Assembly: GCF_037126435.1 (NCBI RefSeq)
Contig: NZ_CP147020.1
Coordinates: 1,387,001-1,451,000, forward strand
Length of the DNA: 64,000 nt
Reading direction: 5' to 3'
From: Bernardetia sp. ABR2-2B
Lineage (GTDB): Bacteria; Bacteroidota; Bacteroidia; Cytophagales; Bernardetiaceae
The translations under genes were made by a program, and so were the position numbers. The notes beneath the pieces are model-generated. The model saw only the letters and a list, made by a program, of their open reading frames with translations, had not been told where the DNA came from and made no database searches. How positions within the stretch are numbered: the first letter of the stretch is position 1; each line of letters begins with the position of its first letter. Shown here one piece after another: positions 25,406-34,765 of this stretch.

Positions 25406-26551
25406 TTGATTACAACCAAACTCCCAAAAGTAGGCACAACTATTTTTACTGTCATGTCTGCACTTGCTCAAAAACATAATGCAATCAATCTTTCACAAGG
25501 TTTTCCTGATTTTAAAGTCAATGAAAATTTGGTAAAAGAAGTAACAAAGGCAATGAATAGTAATTTTAATCAGTATGCTCCAATGGCTGGTTTTATGCCT
25601 TTACGTGAACAAATTGCTCAAAAAACAGAAAAAATCTATGCCATCTCTCCAAACCCTGATACTGAAATTACGGTTCTTTCGGGAGCTTCGGAGGGAATTT
25701 TTGCTGCTATTGCTGCCACAGTTAGAGAAAATGACGAGGTAATTATTTTCGAACCTGCCTATGATTTGTATGTTCCTGCTGTTGAGCTTCAAGGTGGAGT
25801 TGTAAGGCATGTTTCTCTATCTGCACCTAGTTTCAGACCCGATTTTGAACAGCTCAAACGTATTATTTCTCCAAAAACTCGTTTGATTGTCTTCAATACG
25901 CCACACAATCCAACAGGAACAACATGGACGAGAGAAGATTTGAAAACTCTGGATTCGCTTTTAGAAGGAAGCAATATTTTGGTTATTAGTGATGAGGTAT
26001 ATGAGCATCTTGTTTTTGATAATCAGAAACATCAAAGTGTTCTTTCTTACCCAAACCTAAGAAAACGTTCATTTGCTGTTTTTTCGTTTGGCAAAACTTT
26101 TCATGCAACAGGCTGGAAAGTAGGTTATGTGATTGCACCCAAAGAACTTACTGCTGAACTTCGAAAAATTCATCAATATATTACTTTTAGCACCGTTACA
26201 CCAATTCAAGTTGCGCTATCAGAGTTTTTGAAAGAGGAAGAAAATTACATTCATTTAGCTCAATTCTATCAAGAAAAAAGAGATTATTTATGTAAACTTT
26301 TAGCTCAAACTAATTTTACTTTCACTCCCACTCAAGGAACTTATTTTCAGCTCGTAGATTATTCTAAAATATCTGACCAAAAAGACACTGATTTTGCCAT
26401 TTGGCTAACTGAAAATATAGGTGTTGCAAGTATTCCTATTTCTCCTTTTTATCAAAATTCAACTAATAATTCAGCCAAAATACTACGTCTTTGCTTTGCA
26501 AAAAATAATGAAACATTAGAAAAAGCTGTGGAGAAATTGGGTAAACTATAA
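25406..26551 (+). CDS. PLP-dependent aminotransferase, methionine/kynurenine type
   Basis: This is a class I/II fold-type I aminotransferase of 381 residues, close in pattern to the YbdL (methionine) and kynurenine aminotransferase group. Diagnostic segments are N-L-S-Q-G-F-P-D-F near 31-39, the N-T-P-H-N-P-T-G motif near 168-175, S-D-E-V-Y-E-H, and the PLP lysine in S-F-G-K-T-F-H-A-T-G-W-K. It probably transaminates methionine's keto acid in the salvage pathway; a sulfopyruvate role is only a speculation. The start is a TTG with an in-frame TAA right before it; homologues begin with a similar T-K-L-P, so TTG is well supported. A family A repeat sits between the putative promoter and the gene. 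Confidence 0.88.
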   Translation: MITTKLPKVGTTIFTVMSALAQKHNAINLSQGFPDFKVNENLVKEVTKAMNSNFNQYAPMAGFMPLREQIAQKTEKIYAISPNPDTEITVLSGASEGIFAAIAATVRENDEVIIFEPAYDLYVPAVELQGGVVRHVSLSAPSFRPDFEQLKRIISPKTRLIVFNTPHNPTGTTWTREDLKTLDSLLEGSNILVISDEVYEHLVFDNQKHQSVLSYPNLRKRSFAVFSFGKTFHATGWKVGYVIAPKELTAELRKIHQYITFSTVTPIQVALSEFLKEEENYIHLAQFYQEKRDYLCKLLAQTNFTFTPTQGTYFQLVDYSKISDQKDTDFAIWLTENIGVASIPISPFYQNSTNNSAKILRLCFAKNNETLEKAVEKLGKL

Positions 26552-26564
26552 ATAATTTGCGCTC

Positions 26565-27905
26565 TTAAATCGCCAAATCATCTTCAATAGATTCTGTTTT
26601 TTCTTTGTTTTGTCTAGCCAATACGGCAAAGCCAAAGGTAAGAACACCAACACGTCCTACAAACATCAAACAGATAACTATTATTTTCCCTGCATTACTT
26701 AAATCTCCAGTTATCCCCATACTTACACCTACTGTACCAAGTGCAGAAGCTGTTTCAAAGACTATTTTATCTAAAGAATGAACTTCTGTAAAAGAAAGTA
26801 GAAAAGTTGCTAAGAAAATAATGCTCGTATAAAGAATAAACGTAGAAGTAGCTACATAAAGCCTTTCAAAAGGAATTGTTCTGTTTAAAAAATTGATGCG
26901 CTTATCTCCTCTCAATCTACTCCAAAGGATAGAAAGCATAGCCGTAAGTGTCGTAATTTTCATTCCTCCTGCTGTTCCAGATGGAGAAGCTCCTACATAC
27001 ATCAAAAAAACAGTTAAAACAATCATAGGCATTGCCAAACTCCCCAAAGGAATTGTATTAAACCCTACGGTTGTCATGGCAGTCATAGCTTGAAAAAAAG
27101 AAGCAAGTAATCGTTTATCCCAAGGAAGCGACATTACCAAAGGTTCAGCAAAATAGAAAAATAGTGTTCCTGCTGAAAGAAGAATAGCAAAACCATAGAA
27201 AATAATTTTTGTGGTAAATGTTATTTTGTCGGACTTTCCTCTTATTCTGTTCCAAATATCTGTAACCACAATAAAACCCATAGAACCCGTGATGGCAAGA
27301 ATAGAAATGACAACATTTATAAAAACATTATCTCTCATAGACTCAAAACTATCTCCAAAAAGAGCAAAACCAGCCGTACAGAATGCCGAAACACTATGAT
27401 AAATACCACTCCATAGTGCTTCTCCAAATTCCATCCCTTGATTCATGAAAGAAATCATAAAACAAACTGCTCCAAAGGTTTCCATGATAATGGTAAAAAA
27501 TATAACAGAGGGAATAAAATCTTGAATCATGAAACCTTTTGGTAACGCAAATGAAGCGTTTACCATTTTCTCATGCCAAGGTGTGATTTTTCTAGTCGTA
27601 GAAAGTAGATAATAAGTTGTCAAAGACATATAGCCAATTCCTCCTACTTGAAAGAGAAGCATAATTACAAACTGTCCTCCAATATTATACGAATCGAAGA
27701 CGCTAATCGTAACAAGTCCAGTAGTGGAAACAGCAGAAGCAGAGATGAAAAGATTATCTAAAAAACCTGTATCTTGTTTATGTAGAAATGGCAAACTCAA
27801 AAGCAACCAACCCAGTAAAATATATGCCAAAAAACCTAGCATAATATTGAACTGAGGTGATTTGCTATCTCTCAAATATTGATAGTAAAAAAATACACTC
27901 TTCAT
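26565..27905 (-). CDS. TrkH/KtrB-family potassium uptake channel subunit
   Basis: The 446-residue membrane protein has the four-fold pore repeat of the SKT superfamily, each with a filter glycine: S-T-T-G-L near 59, C-T-A-G-F near 175, T-T-V-G-F near 289 and G-T-V-G-V near 395. It imports K+ (KtrB types are Na+-coupled) and needs a cytoplasmic regulator of the TrkA/KtrA kind. No such gene is next to it, so the partner is elsewhere. Length fits KtrB better than TrkH (~480). It ends 13 bp from the convergent aminotransferase gene. Confidence 0.9.
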   Translation of the reverse strand: MKSVFFYYQYLRDSKSPQFNIMLGFLAYILLGWLLLSLPFLHKQDTGFLDNLFISASAVSTTGLVTISVFDSYNIGGQFVIMLLFQVGGIGYMSLTTYYLLSTTRKITPWHEKMVNASFALPKGFMIQDFIPSVIFFTIIMETFGAVCFMISFMNQGMEFGEALWSGIYHSVSAFCTAGFALFGDSFESMRDNVFINVVISILAITGSMGFIVVTDIWNRIRGKSDKITFTTKIIFYGFAILLSAGTLFFYFAEPLVMSLPWDKRLLASFFQAMTAMTTVGFNTIPLGSLAMPMIVLTVFLMYVGASPSGTAGGMKITTLTAMLSILWSRLRGDKRINFLNRTIPFERLYVATSTFILYTSIIFLATFLLSFTEVHSLDKIVFETASALGTVGVSMGITGDLSNAGKIIVICLMFVGRVGVLTFGFAVLARQNKEKTESIEDDLAI

Positions 27906-28008
27906 TTTGAATCAAATAAAAATGATAGTTAAAAAAATGAATAAATCTGTCTAATAAGTAAAAAGTGTTCTAAAATGTTTATGATTTATTAAATTATTAT
28001 TCGATAAC

Positions 28009-28680
28009 TTACTCTTTTATTGCCATCATAAGTCCATCACGCAAAGGTAAAAGCATACTAAAAGTACGATTGTCTATTTTATTTTTTTTGTTATACTCTA
28101 TTAATGCCCTAGTATCTTTATCATTTTTCTTTAGTTCTGAATCATCTTTTAATACTTTACCACTCCAAAGTACATTATCAGCTATTATAATTCCTCCTTT
28201 TCTGACTTTATCAAAAACTAAGTCATAATACAGTCCATAATTAGACTTATCAGCATCGATAAAAACCATATCCCATTCTTCATTTTCTATTAGAATTGTC
28301 GGAATAATGTCAGCAGCATTTCCCAAATGCAGCCTTACTTTGTCTTTCAAACCTGCTTTCTCTACAAACTCTCTTGTAATGCTTTCTTGCTCTACATTAT
28401 TATCAATAGTATGTAAAACTCCATTTTCTTGTAAACCCTGTGCTAAACAGATAGCAGAATACCCTGTATAAGTTCCGATTTCAAGAATACGTTTTGGTTG
28501 TATCAGCCTTGAAATCATTTGTAAAAAATTTCCCTGCAAGTGTCCAGAAAGCATACGAGGCTTGTTGGCTCTCAAATGCGTTTGTCGGTCTAGTTCTTTT
28601 AAAACGGGTAGTTCATCTTGAGAATGTGCTAAAGCATAGTTTTCTAGGTCTTGTAGTAGTTCTGGTGGTAGAAAATCCAT
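28009..28680 (-). CDS. SAM-dependent O-methyltransferase (caffeoyl-CoA OMT family)
   Basis: The 223-residue protein matches the bacterial class I O-methyltransferases (MT family 3). The SAM-binding glycine motif is L-E-I-G-T-Y-T-G-Y-S near 68-77, followed by H-T-I-D-N and the metal/substrate block F-I-D-A-D-K-S-N-Y near 140-148, then A-D-N-V-L-W-S-G-K. These features identify a Mg2+-dependent catechol-type O-methyltransferase. The substrate in bacteria of this phylum is usually unknown; tRNA 5-hydroxyuridine (TrmR) is one established possibility for relatives. Its upstream region holds the AATTCGTAATT-type element. Divergent from recF. Confidence 0.88.
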   Translation of the reverse strand: MDFLPPELLQDLENYALAHSQDELPVLKELDRQTHLRANKPRMLSGHLQGNFLQMISRLIQPKRILEIGTYTGYSAICLAQGLQENGVLHTIDNNVEQESITREFVEKAGLKDKVRLHLGNAADIIPTILIENEEWDMVFIDADKSNYGLYYDLVFDKVRKGGIIIADNVLWSGKVLKDDSELKKNDKDTRALIEYNKKNKIDNRTFSMLLPLRDGLMMAIKE

Positions 28681-28685
28681 TTTTA

Positions 28686-28716
28686 TTTAATTACGAATGA
28701 AAAATTACGAATTACG
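28686..28716 (-). repeat. ATTCGTAATTCGTAATT element upstream of the O-methyltransferase
   Basis: On the minus strand two or three ATTCGTAATT units run directly up to the start codon. The same unit in the same orientation precedes the starts at 31221 and 41798. Confidence 0.6.
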
Positions 28717-28775
28717 AATGAAATGAAGTATTTTTGAAGACTAAAATATAATTTCAAAATTATCAACCAAACTGA

Positions 28776-29912
28776 ATGTTTATTAAAAGTATTCACCTTA
28801 CTCATTTCCGAAATCACGAAGATACAAAATCTACTTTTGAAGAACACATAAACTGTTTGGTTGGCAAAAACGGAAGTGGAAAAACAAACCTTTTAGACGG
28901 AATTTATTATCTCTGTATTGGTCGTGGTGCGTTTAGTTACACCGATACACAACACTTGCAACATGGAAAGACTTTTTTTTCGTTGAAAGGAACTTTTGAT
29001 AAAGAAAATAGAAAAAATACGGTTCATTGTATTGTAGAAAAAGGAAAACAGAAAGTTATAAAACTCAATAACAAACCTTATCCAAAAATAAGCGAACATG
29101 TTGGAAATTTCCCTTGTGTTTTACTTGCTCCCAACGATACTGATTTGATAAGAGAAGGCAGCGAACTTCGTCGCAATTTTTTTGATACCATTATTTCTCA
29201 AATTCATAAAAACTATATTCAGTTACTGATAAAACAAAAGCAGATTTTAAAACAACGAAACCAACTTTTGAAAGATGCTGACCAGCAAGAGAGTTTTTTA
29301 AAAAAAGATGTTTTAGAGATTTATAATGCACAGCTTTTACCTATTTTTTCAGAAATTCATCGTTTTAGAAGTGATTTTATAAAAGAATTTATGCCTATTT
29401 TTTCAGAAATTTATGCAGCTTTGGCAGATGAAAAAATGACCATAAACTATCGTTCACACCTTACAGAAGAAGAAAAAAGCGAACGTTCAAAGAAGAAAGT
29501 CCTCAGTTTTGAAGAAGTATTTAAAGGAAATTTGCTCAAAGATTTGATTTTACAACGAACTGAAAAGGGAACTCACCGAGACGATTACAAATTCTTATTA
29601 AGAAAAAAAACATTGAAACATTATGGCTCACAAGGACAGCAAAAATCCTTTGTCATTGCTTTAAAATTAGCTACTTTTTCTATTATTTATAATCAAACAC
29701 AGATAAAACCAATCTTACTCTTAGATGATATTTTTGATAAGCTAGACGAAACCAGAATTAAAAACCTCTTAAAGCTCCTTTCAAAATCTGATTTCGGACA
29801 AGTATTTGTAACCGATGCAAGACCAGAGAGAACAAGAAAACTACTAGATTCTTTTGGCAGACCGATTGCTTTTTTTGAAGTGAAAGATGGGAGTATTGTA
29901 AATGATGAATGA
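28776..29912 (+). CDS. recF: DNA replication and repair protein RecF
   Basis: RecF is an SMC-like ATPase that helps load RecA at gaps and stalled forks. The 378-residue product has Walker A G-K-N-G-S-G-K-T at residues 30-37, the ABC signature segment G-S-Q-G-Q-Q-K-S near 286-293 and Walker B/D-loop L-L-L-D-D-I-F-D-K-L-D near 312-322. Length is normal. It is not beside dnaA/dnaN here, as is common in Bacteroidota. It is divergent from the O-methyltransferase gene with less than 100 bp between them. Confidence 0.95.
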   Translation: MFIKSIHLTHFRNHEDTKSTFEEHINCLVGKNGSGKTNLLDGIYYLCIGRGAFSYTDTQHLQHGKTFFSLKGTFDKENRKNTVHCIVEKGKQKVIKLNNKPYPKISEHVGNFPCVLLAPNDTDLIREGSELRRNFFDTIISQIHKNYIQLLIKQKQILKQRNQLLKDADQQESFLKKDVLEIYNAQLLPIFSEIHRFRSDFIKEFMPIFSEIYAALADEKMTINYRSHLTEEEKSERSKKKVLSFEEVFKGNLLKDLILQRTEKGTHRDDYKFLLRKKTLKHYGSQGQQKSFVIALKLATFSIIYNQTQIKPILLLDDIFDKLDETRIKNLLKLLSKSDFGQVFVTDARPERTRKLLDSFGRPIAFFEVKDGSIVNDE

Positions 29913-30017
29913 TAAATATATATACTTTGAAATTTTATTTAAAGTCGTTAGATTGTATTTTATTAGACACTTTAATTAGGAAAGAAGCAAATGTAATTTA
30001 TCAAAAACTTTAAGTGA

Positions 30018-31067
30018 ATGAAACTTAACCCTTTTAGAAAAAATAGAAAAAACAAAATAGACTTTAATCTTCCAAAGGTTTACCGAACAAAAACCATTAG
30101 AGGAGTATCAATGCCTGGTATCATTAGAAATGGAACTCATTTTTTTGTTGATTTAGAAGTGTACGAAGATGGACGTGTGGAATGCTGGAACTTTGAAGAT
30201 TTTGAACACTTTAAAAAGGATGTAAAGAGAGGCTGGGTTTCAGTTAGTATTCCTAACAGAGAAAACATATCAATTCATGGTCTTGGTAGCTGGAGTATAA
30301 ATGATGGTATTTGGATACACAACAAAGAATCATTTATTGATTATGTATGGTCAGTTATCAAATACCTAAACCCAAACTTAGATAACCTGTATAGTTATTC
30401 AGAAAAAAGGGAAAACAACATTATAATTGGTGAGAGTGGGAAAGGTAAAATTTATAAGGAAAATAAAAGAATTCCTGACGACCCTTTTCCTAAAAAGGTA
30501 ATAGGAAAGGGAGCTAATCTGTTCCTAAAAGATAAAGAAGATAAATATCATTTAATAAGATTAGATATTTATAATGAAGAGTCTATAATAGTCAGCCGAC
30601 TTGAAAAATCTTTTGAAATAACATTGGCTCAGCTTGAACAAATGATTTTAGAAGGAAAATTATTATCTGAACTACCAAATGGAGTGCAAGTAAATATTTT
30701 GGGACTAGGAAACTTCAAAGTAGAAGAAAAACAGTACGCTACGAGAATATCAGAAAAACTACTTGAAATAAAAGACACCATCAGAAAACTGGAAGGAAAG
30801 CCTTCAACTATTGAAACATGTATAAAAATACATCAACAATACACTGCAAACCCCACTAATGATTTAAGAGAACAACTAAAAGAGGCTTATGAAAATATTC
30901 CTGAACATGAACGAGCTTATGTAGGTGACATGGATGTGAAAGACACAATAATTAGAATGATAATATATGGAGAACAGGAAATAGAGAACTGGTCACATTA
31001 TCAACTTGCAAAGAGAATGGGAGAAGAACTTCCTTCTATCAGTATTCCAAAACCAAAAAACGATTAA
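30018..31067 (+). CDS. Unrecognised cytoplasmic protein with an internal duplication
   Basis: The 349-residue product has no signal peptide or membrane segment. It contains two related blocks. At about 43-100 there is F-F-V-D-L-E-V-Y-E-D-G...E-D-F-E-H-F...I-S-I-H-G-L-G-S-W. At about 180-235 there is Y-H-L-I-R-L-D-I-Y-N-E-E...L-A-Q-L-E-Q-M...V-N-I-L-G-L-G-N-F. Each is a beta-strand pair, a helix and a conserved (I/L)-x-G-L-G-x-(W/F) end. The C-terminal ~100 residues are helical. I do not recognise the family; the look is that of small cytosolic proteins found near polymorphic-toxin or immunity loci, but nothing here proves that. It follows recF by 105 bp. Confidence 0.65.
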   Translation: MKLNPFRKNRKNKIDFNLPKVYRTKTIRGVSMPGIIRNGTHFFVDLEVYEDGRVECWNFEDFEHFKKDVKRGWVSVSIPNRENISIHGLGSWSINDGIWIHNKESFIDYVWSVIKYLNPNLDNLYSYSEKRENNIIIGESGKGKIYKENKRIPDDPFPKKVIGKGANLFLKDKEDKYHLIRLDIYNEESIIVSRLEKSFEITLAQLEQMILEGKLLSELPNGVQVNILGLGNFKVEEKQYATRISEKLLEIKDTIRKLEGKPSTIETCIKIHQQYTANPTNDLREQLKEAYENIPEHERAYVGDMDVKDTIIRMIIYGEQEIENWSHYQLAKRMGEELPSISIPKPKND

Positions 31068-31152
31068 AAAAATAAATTTAATGTTGATTGAAAAATTCTC
31101 GTCTTTGTTGGTCACCGTAACGCCAAGTCGAAACTAAAAACCAACAACGGCA

Positions 31153-31180
31153 TTGAACTTTACTTGATAGTTTATATTTG
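31153..31180 (+). promoter_or_regulatory. Predicted Bacteroidota promoter for the radical SAM gene
   Basis: TTG (31153-31155), a 17-base spacer and TATATTTG (31173-31180) make a very good match. Transcription should start near 31187, about 34 bases before the ATG. Confidence 0.65.
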
Positions 31181-31194
31181 CACAATTTCAACGT

Positions 31195-31220
31195 AATTTT
31201 TAATTCGTAATTCGTAATTA
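31195..31220 (+). repeat. ATTCGTAATTCGTAATT element before a start codon
   Basis: TTAATTCGTAATTCGTAATT runs up to the ATG at 31221, inside the predicted 5' untranslated region. Confidence 0.6.
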
Positions 31221-32198
31221 ATGAAATTAATTCCCCACCCCATTTTATGCAATTACTACCTTACTTATCGCTGCAATGCAACGTGTAGTTTTTGTGATAT
31301 TTGGGAAAAACCATCGCCTTTTGTAAAGGTAGAAAATGTAGAAAAAAACCTTTCAGACCTTAAAAAATTAGGCGTAAAGGTAATCGACTTTACAGGGGGA
31401 GAACCACTTTTACATCCACAATTAGACACTTTTTTAGAGATTGCTAAGAAGAAAAAGTTTATAACAACTGTTACTACAAACGGAATTCGTTATCCAAAAC
31501 TAGCCGAAAAACTCAAAGGAAAAATAGATATGTTGCATTTTTCTTTAGATGCAGCCGACAGAGAAACACACGACAAAATGCGTGGCGTAAAGTGTTTTGA
31601 TAAAGTAATGGAGTCAATAGAAATAGCTAAATCTTTAGGTGAGCGACCAGATATTTTGTGTACAGTCTTTGAAGGGAATTTTGAGGAAGTAGAAAAAATC
31701 TATGAAACTATCACTTTGAAAAATAAATTAGTTTTGATTCTTAATCCTGTTTTTGAGTATAACTCTGTGGATACATTGGGAAATTTGAATGCAGCTTATT
31801 TAAAAAAATTACTCCAATTCTCTAAGAAAAAATTAGTTTATCTCAATGAAGCCTTTATAGATTTGCGATTAGAAGGAGGAAATCATATTGAAAAACCGAT
31901 TTGTAAGGCTGCTAGTTCGACGCTCGTTATTTCTCCAGAAAACAAACTCGTTTTGCCTTGTTACCATTTGGGAAAAGAAGAATTTGAAATCAATGACAAT
32001 TTGTACGATTTATATCATTCTGACAAAATAAAAATGCTCATTTCAGAGGAGGGAAAACTACCTGAGTGTGAAGGCTGCACCATTAATTGTTATATGCAGC
32101 CTTCTTTTGCTGTGGAGATAAATCGTTTTTTTTGGAAAGCACTTCCTAGTACACTCAAATATAACTTTATGAAAGAAACTTGGAAGAATTTGATTTAG
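31221..32198 (+). CDS. Radical SAM protein with SPASM-like C-terminal cysteines
   Basis: The 325-residue protein has the radical SAM cluster motif C-x3-C-x2-C as C-N-A-T-C-S-F-C (Cys 18, 22, 25) and the SAM-contact motif T-G-G-E-P near 61-65. The C-terminal part has further cysteines (K-P-I-C-K-A-A, P-C-Y-H-L-G, C-E-G-C-T-I-N-C) that look like a SPASM or twitch domain holding auxiliary Fe-S clusters. Relatives modify peptides, build cofactors or act on hopanoid/heptose substrates, so the reaction is not assignable. No obvious peptide substrate or partner gene lies next to it. It has its own promoter and converges on the response regulator genes with a 4-bp tail overlap (32195-32198). Confidence 0.85.
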   Translation: MKLIPHPILCNYYLTYRCNATCSFCDIWEKPSPFVKVENVEKNLSDLKKLGVKVIDFTGGEPLLHPQLDTFLEIAKKKKFITTVTTNGIRYPKLAEKLKGKIDMLHFSLDAADRETHDKMRGVKCFDKVMESIEIAKSLGERPDILCTVFEGNFEEVEKIYETITLKNKLVLILNPVFEYNSVDTLGNLNAAYLKKLLQFSKKKLVYLNEAFIDLRLEGGNHIEKPICKAASSTLVISPENKLVLPCYHLGKEEFEINDNLYDLYHSDKIKMLISEEGKLPECEGCTINCYMQPSFAVEINRFFWKALPSTLKYNFMKETWKNLI

Positions 32199-32617
32199 GT
32201 ACTTTCTTTTTTCTCTTCTACTTCTTCGAATAACTGTTCTAGCATTTCGGTTGTAATAGGCTTTACAACATATTTATCTACAATAGAATAACTTTCAGCT
32301 TTTTCTATGTATTCTGGAACAATAGAAGAAGTTATAATATAAATAATTACTTTCTTCTCTACTGGCTCAATAAAATTTTCTATGATTTCATCTAAAAATT
32401 GCCATCCATCAATAACAGGCATATTCAAGTCTAAAAATATCACATTAGGAATATTTCGCCCAGAACGCAACCTCGGCTTGAGTGAATTGAGAGCTGCCTC
32501 TCCGTCCTTAAAAAACTCTATATAATTAGAAAAATCTACCATCTTCATTACCTTATCGGCAAGATAAGTATAAATAGGGTCATCATCTATTACACAAACA
32601 TGATTAAATTTTGGCAT
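32195..32617 (-). CDS. Single-domain response regulator (second of a tandem pair)
   Basis: The 140-residue product is only a receiver domain. The acidic pocket is D-D-D at 11-13, the phosphoacceptor is Asp63 in F-L-D-L-N-M-P, the switch residues are in I-I-T-S-S and the conserved lysine is in V-V-K-P-I. There is no output domain, so it works by protein contact, CheY-style. It is a close paralogue of the receiver just upstream: the first 12 residues differ at one position. The C-terminus is a short acidic helix. Probably cotranscribed with the kinase gene at 33070-34572. Confidence 0.92.
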   Translation of the reverse strand: MPKFNHVCVIDDDPIYTYLADKVMKMVDFSNYIEFFKDGEAALNSLKPRLRSGRNIPNVIFLDLNMPVIDGWQFLDEIIENFIEPVEKKVIIYIITSSIVPEYIEKAESYSIVDKYVVKPITTEMLEQLFEEVEEKKEST

Positions 32618-32687
32618 TTAGTGTAGCTTTAATCGTCATTTTATTTATCTTTTTATCAAAAACCTAAACAAAATTAACAAATAAAAA

Positions 32688-33083
32688 TTAACTTTCCATT
32701 TTATCAAACAATTCTTTTAGTCTTTCAGGCGTAATTGGTTTTACTAAATAGTTTGTAACAAGTGAATACTCCTTTGCTTTATTTATATCAACAGGATCAA
32801 TGGAAGAAGAAACAATATAAATAACAATTTTTTGTGTATTTGGAGTCATAAATTCATCCAAAAACTGCCAGCCGTCCATAATAGGCATATTCAAATCTAA
32901 GAATATAACTTCTGGCACTTTTTCACCTGCTTCTACTCTAGGTTTTAGAGCATCTAAGGCTTCTTTTCCATTTTTAAATATCTCAATATATTTTGAGAAT
33001 TTTCCTATCTCCATAATCTTACGAGTAGTGAAAGTATAGATAGGATCGTCATCTATGATACAGACGTGATTAAATTTCGGCAT
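32688..33083 (-). CDS. Single-domain response regulator (first of a tandem pair)
   Basis: The 131-residue receiver domain has D-D-D at 11-13, phosphoacceptor Asp63 in F-L-D-L-N-M-P-I-M-D-G-W and the Lys in L-V-K-P-I. There is no output domain. Its start overlaps the end of the PAS kinase gene by 14 bp, which shows tight coupling and identifies that kinase as the likely phosphodonor. Its paralogue follows 70 bp downstream. Two CheY-like receivers behind one kinase suggest a branched output or a phosphate sink. Confidence 0.93.
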   Translation of the reverse strand: MPKFNHVCIIDDDPIYTFTTRKIMEIGKFSKYIEIFKNGKEALDALKPRVEAGEKVPEVIFLDLNMPIMDGWQFLDEFMTPNTQKIVIYIVSSSIDPVDINKAKEYSLVTNYLVKPITPERLKELFDKMES

Positions 33084-34572
33084 TTCTTAGGTATATTTTA
33101 AATGTGGTTCCTTTATTTACTTCGCTTTCCACCTCTATTGTTCCACCCAGTGCTTCAATTTGACTTTTGGTAATAAAAAGACCTATTCCACGAGCATCTT
33201 TTTTGTCATGAAATGTTTTATACATTCCAAAGAGCTTCTGACCATGTTTTTCCAAGTCTATTCCTAACCCATTATCTTTTATTGAAAAAGTAATATATTG
33301 AGGATTTTTCTCTGCAAAAATATTAATCTTTGGTTTTCTACCTTCTGCTTTATACTTTATAGAATTAGTAAGGAAATTCAATATTATACTTTCCAAATAA
33401 GCTGGAATAGCATCTACCAAAAGGTTTTTATCTACTTTATTAATGACTTTTGCTTGATTAGAATTAAGCTGACTTTTTATAGATAACTGAGCTTTCTCTA
33501 TGTATTCATGAAGATTGAGAGGCTTTGTGTTGTCTTTTACTTCATTTTGCATTGCCACAATCTGATTGAGATAGGATAACGTTTCCTGCAACTTTTCAGA
33601 AGACTGTATTAGCATAGGAAAATATTCATTTTCTGTTGCTTCCTTATACTCTAACTCTATCATAGAAAGTAGCATCGTAAAATTACTGGTGTGAGAACGA
33701 AGGTTGTGCGATACGATATGTGCAAAATTAAGTAATCTTTCGTTTTGTGCAAGAGTTGTTTCTAATAATAATTTCTTTTCTGTAATGTCTGTCAGTTGAG
33801 AAACAAAATGCAAAGGCTTTCCAGCTTCATCTCTCATCATCGAAACGCTCAGAATTGCCCATACCAATCCATCAGATTTGCTAAAATAGCGTTTTTCCAT
33901 CTGATAACTCTCCCTTTTACCTTCCACTAGCTCATCCAAAAGTTTCAAATCCAAATCTAAATCATCTGGGTGTGTAATATCTTGAAAGGTAAGATTAAAT
34001 AGCTCGTATTTTGTATAGCCCAACATAGTACAAACCTGCTGATTGACTTGTATCCATCTGCCCTCCAAATTTATGAGTGCCATTCCGTTGGGAGCAAACT
34101 CAAAGGTCTGCCTAAAAAGTTCTTTTTGACGTTCTAATTGCTGCCTACGCTTGTACGACTCATCAATATCTTGAAAAAGTCCATAGACTCTTTTACATTT
34201 TCTATCCTCAAATTCACTAATTCCTATGGCTCTTGTCCAAACAGAATTACCTTTTGCTGTTCTTAGTTCTACTTCTACATCATAGTTTATGCCTTCTTCT
34301 ACTGCCTTAGTAAAAACTTCTATTATCAAATCTCTACTTTTACCTTCTACAAAGAAATTAATACCGTTTTCTACAGTTGGATTATAATCTCCTTCCACTT
34401 CATGTATTTGGCGAGTAACTTCACTCCAAATAACTTTTTGTTCTTCTAAATTTACTTCCCAAAGCCCCATTTTTGAAACCTTTTGAATGCGATCAAGAAC
34501 CTCTTGGTAGTTTTTAGTCTCTTGTTCTTGATTAGCAAGTTTTTCTAGTAATTCTATATTATCTAATTTCAT
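33070..34572 (-). CDS. PAS-domain sensor histidine kinase
   Basis: The 500-residue cytoplasmic kinase has two PAS modules. The first lies at about 20-135 (M-G-L-W-E-V-N, E-V-E-L-R-T). The second lies at about 150-265 (F-E-F-A-P-N-G-M-A-L-I, G-Y-T-K-Y-E-L-F). A dimerisation helix follows, with the less usual phosphoacceptor block I-V-S-H-N-L-R-S-H near 288, typical of Bacteroidota kinases that pair with lone receivers. The HATPase domain (about 385-497) has N-F-L-T-N-S-I-K, D-N-G-L-G-I and G-I-G-L-F. No membrane segments. It overlaps the first receiver gene by 14 bp. The signal is unknown. Confidence 0.92.
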   Translation of the reverse strand: MKLDNIELLEKLANQEQETKNYQEVLDRIQKVSKMGLWEVNLEEQKVIWSEVTRQIHEVEGDYNPTVENGINFFVEGKSRDLIIEVFTKAVEEGINYDVEVELRTAKGNSVWTRAIGISEFEDRKCKRVYGLFQDIDESYKRRQQLERQKELFRQTFEFAPNGMALINLEGRWIQVNQQVCTMLGYTKYELFNLTFQDITHPDDLDLDLKLLDELVEGKRESYQMEKRYFSKSDGLVWAILSVSMMRDEAGKPLHFVSQLTDITEKKLLLETTLAQNERLLNFAHIVSHNLRSHTSNFTMLLSMIELEYKEATENEYFPMLIQSSEKLQETLSYLNQIVAMQNEVKDNTKPLNLHEYIEKAQLSIKSQLNSNQAKVINKVDKNLLVDAIPAYLESIILNFLTNSIKYKAEGRKPKINIFAEKNPQYITFSIKDNGLGIDLEKHGQKLFGMYKTFHDKKDARGIGLFITKSQIEALGGTIEVESEVNKGTTFKIYLRNAEI

Positions 34573-34765
34573 CTAAAGTAAGTTTCTTGTAGTGGCTTTT
34601 TAGTAGTTGATAATTTTGTTCCTGATTTTATGTTTTTTTAATATTATTTATAAATCTAACAATTTTTTGAGTATTCTCTGCAAAATTCAATAAAAAAAAC
34701 TATCTTACCCTATATTTTATTAAAAATCAAAAATACGTAAATAAGATTCAAAGACTGATTTTTAG

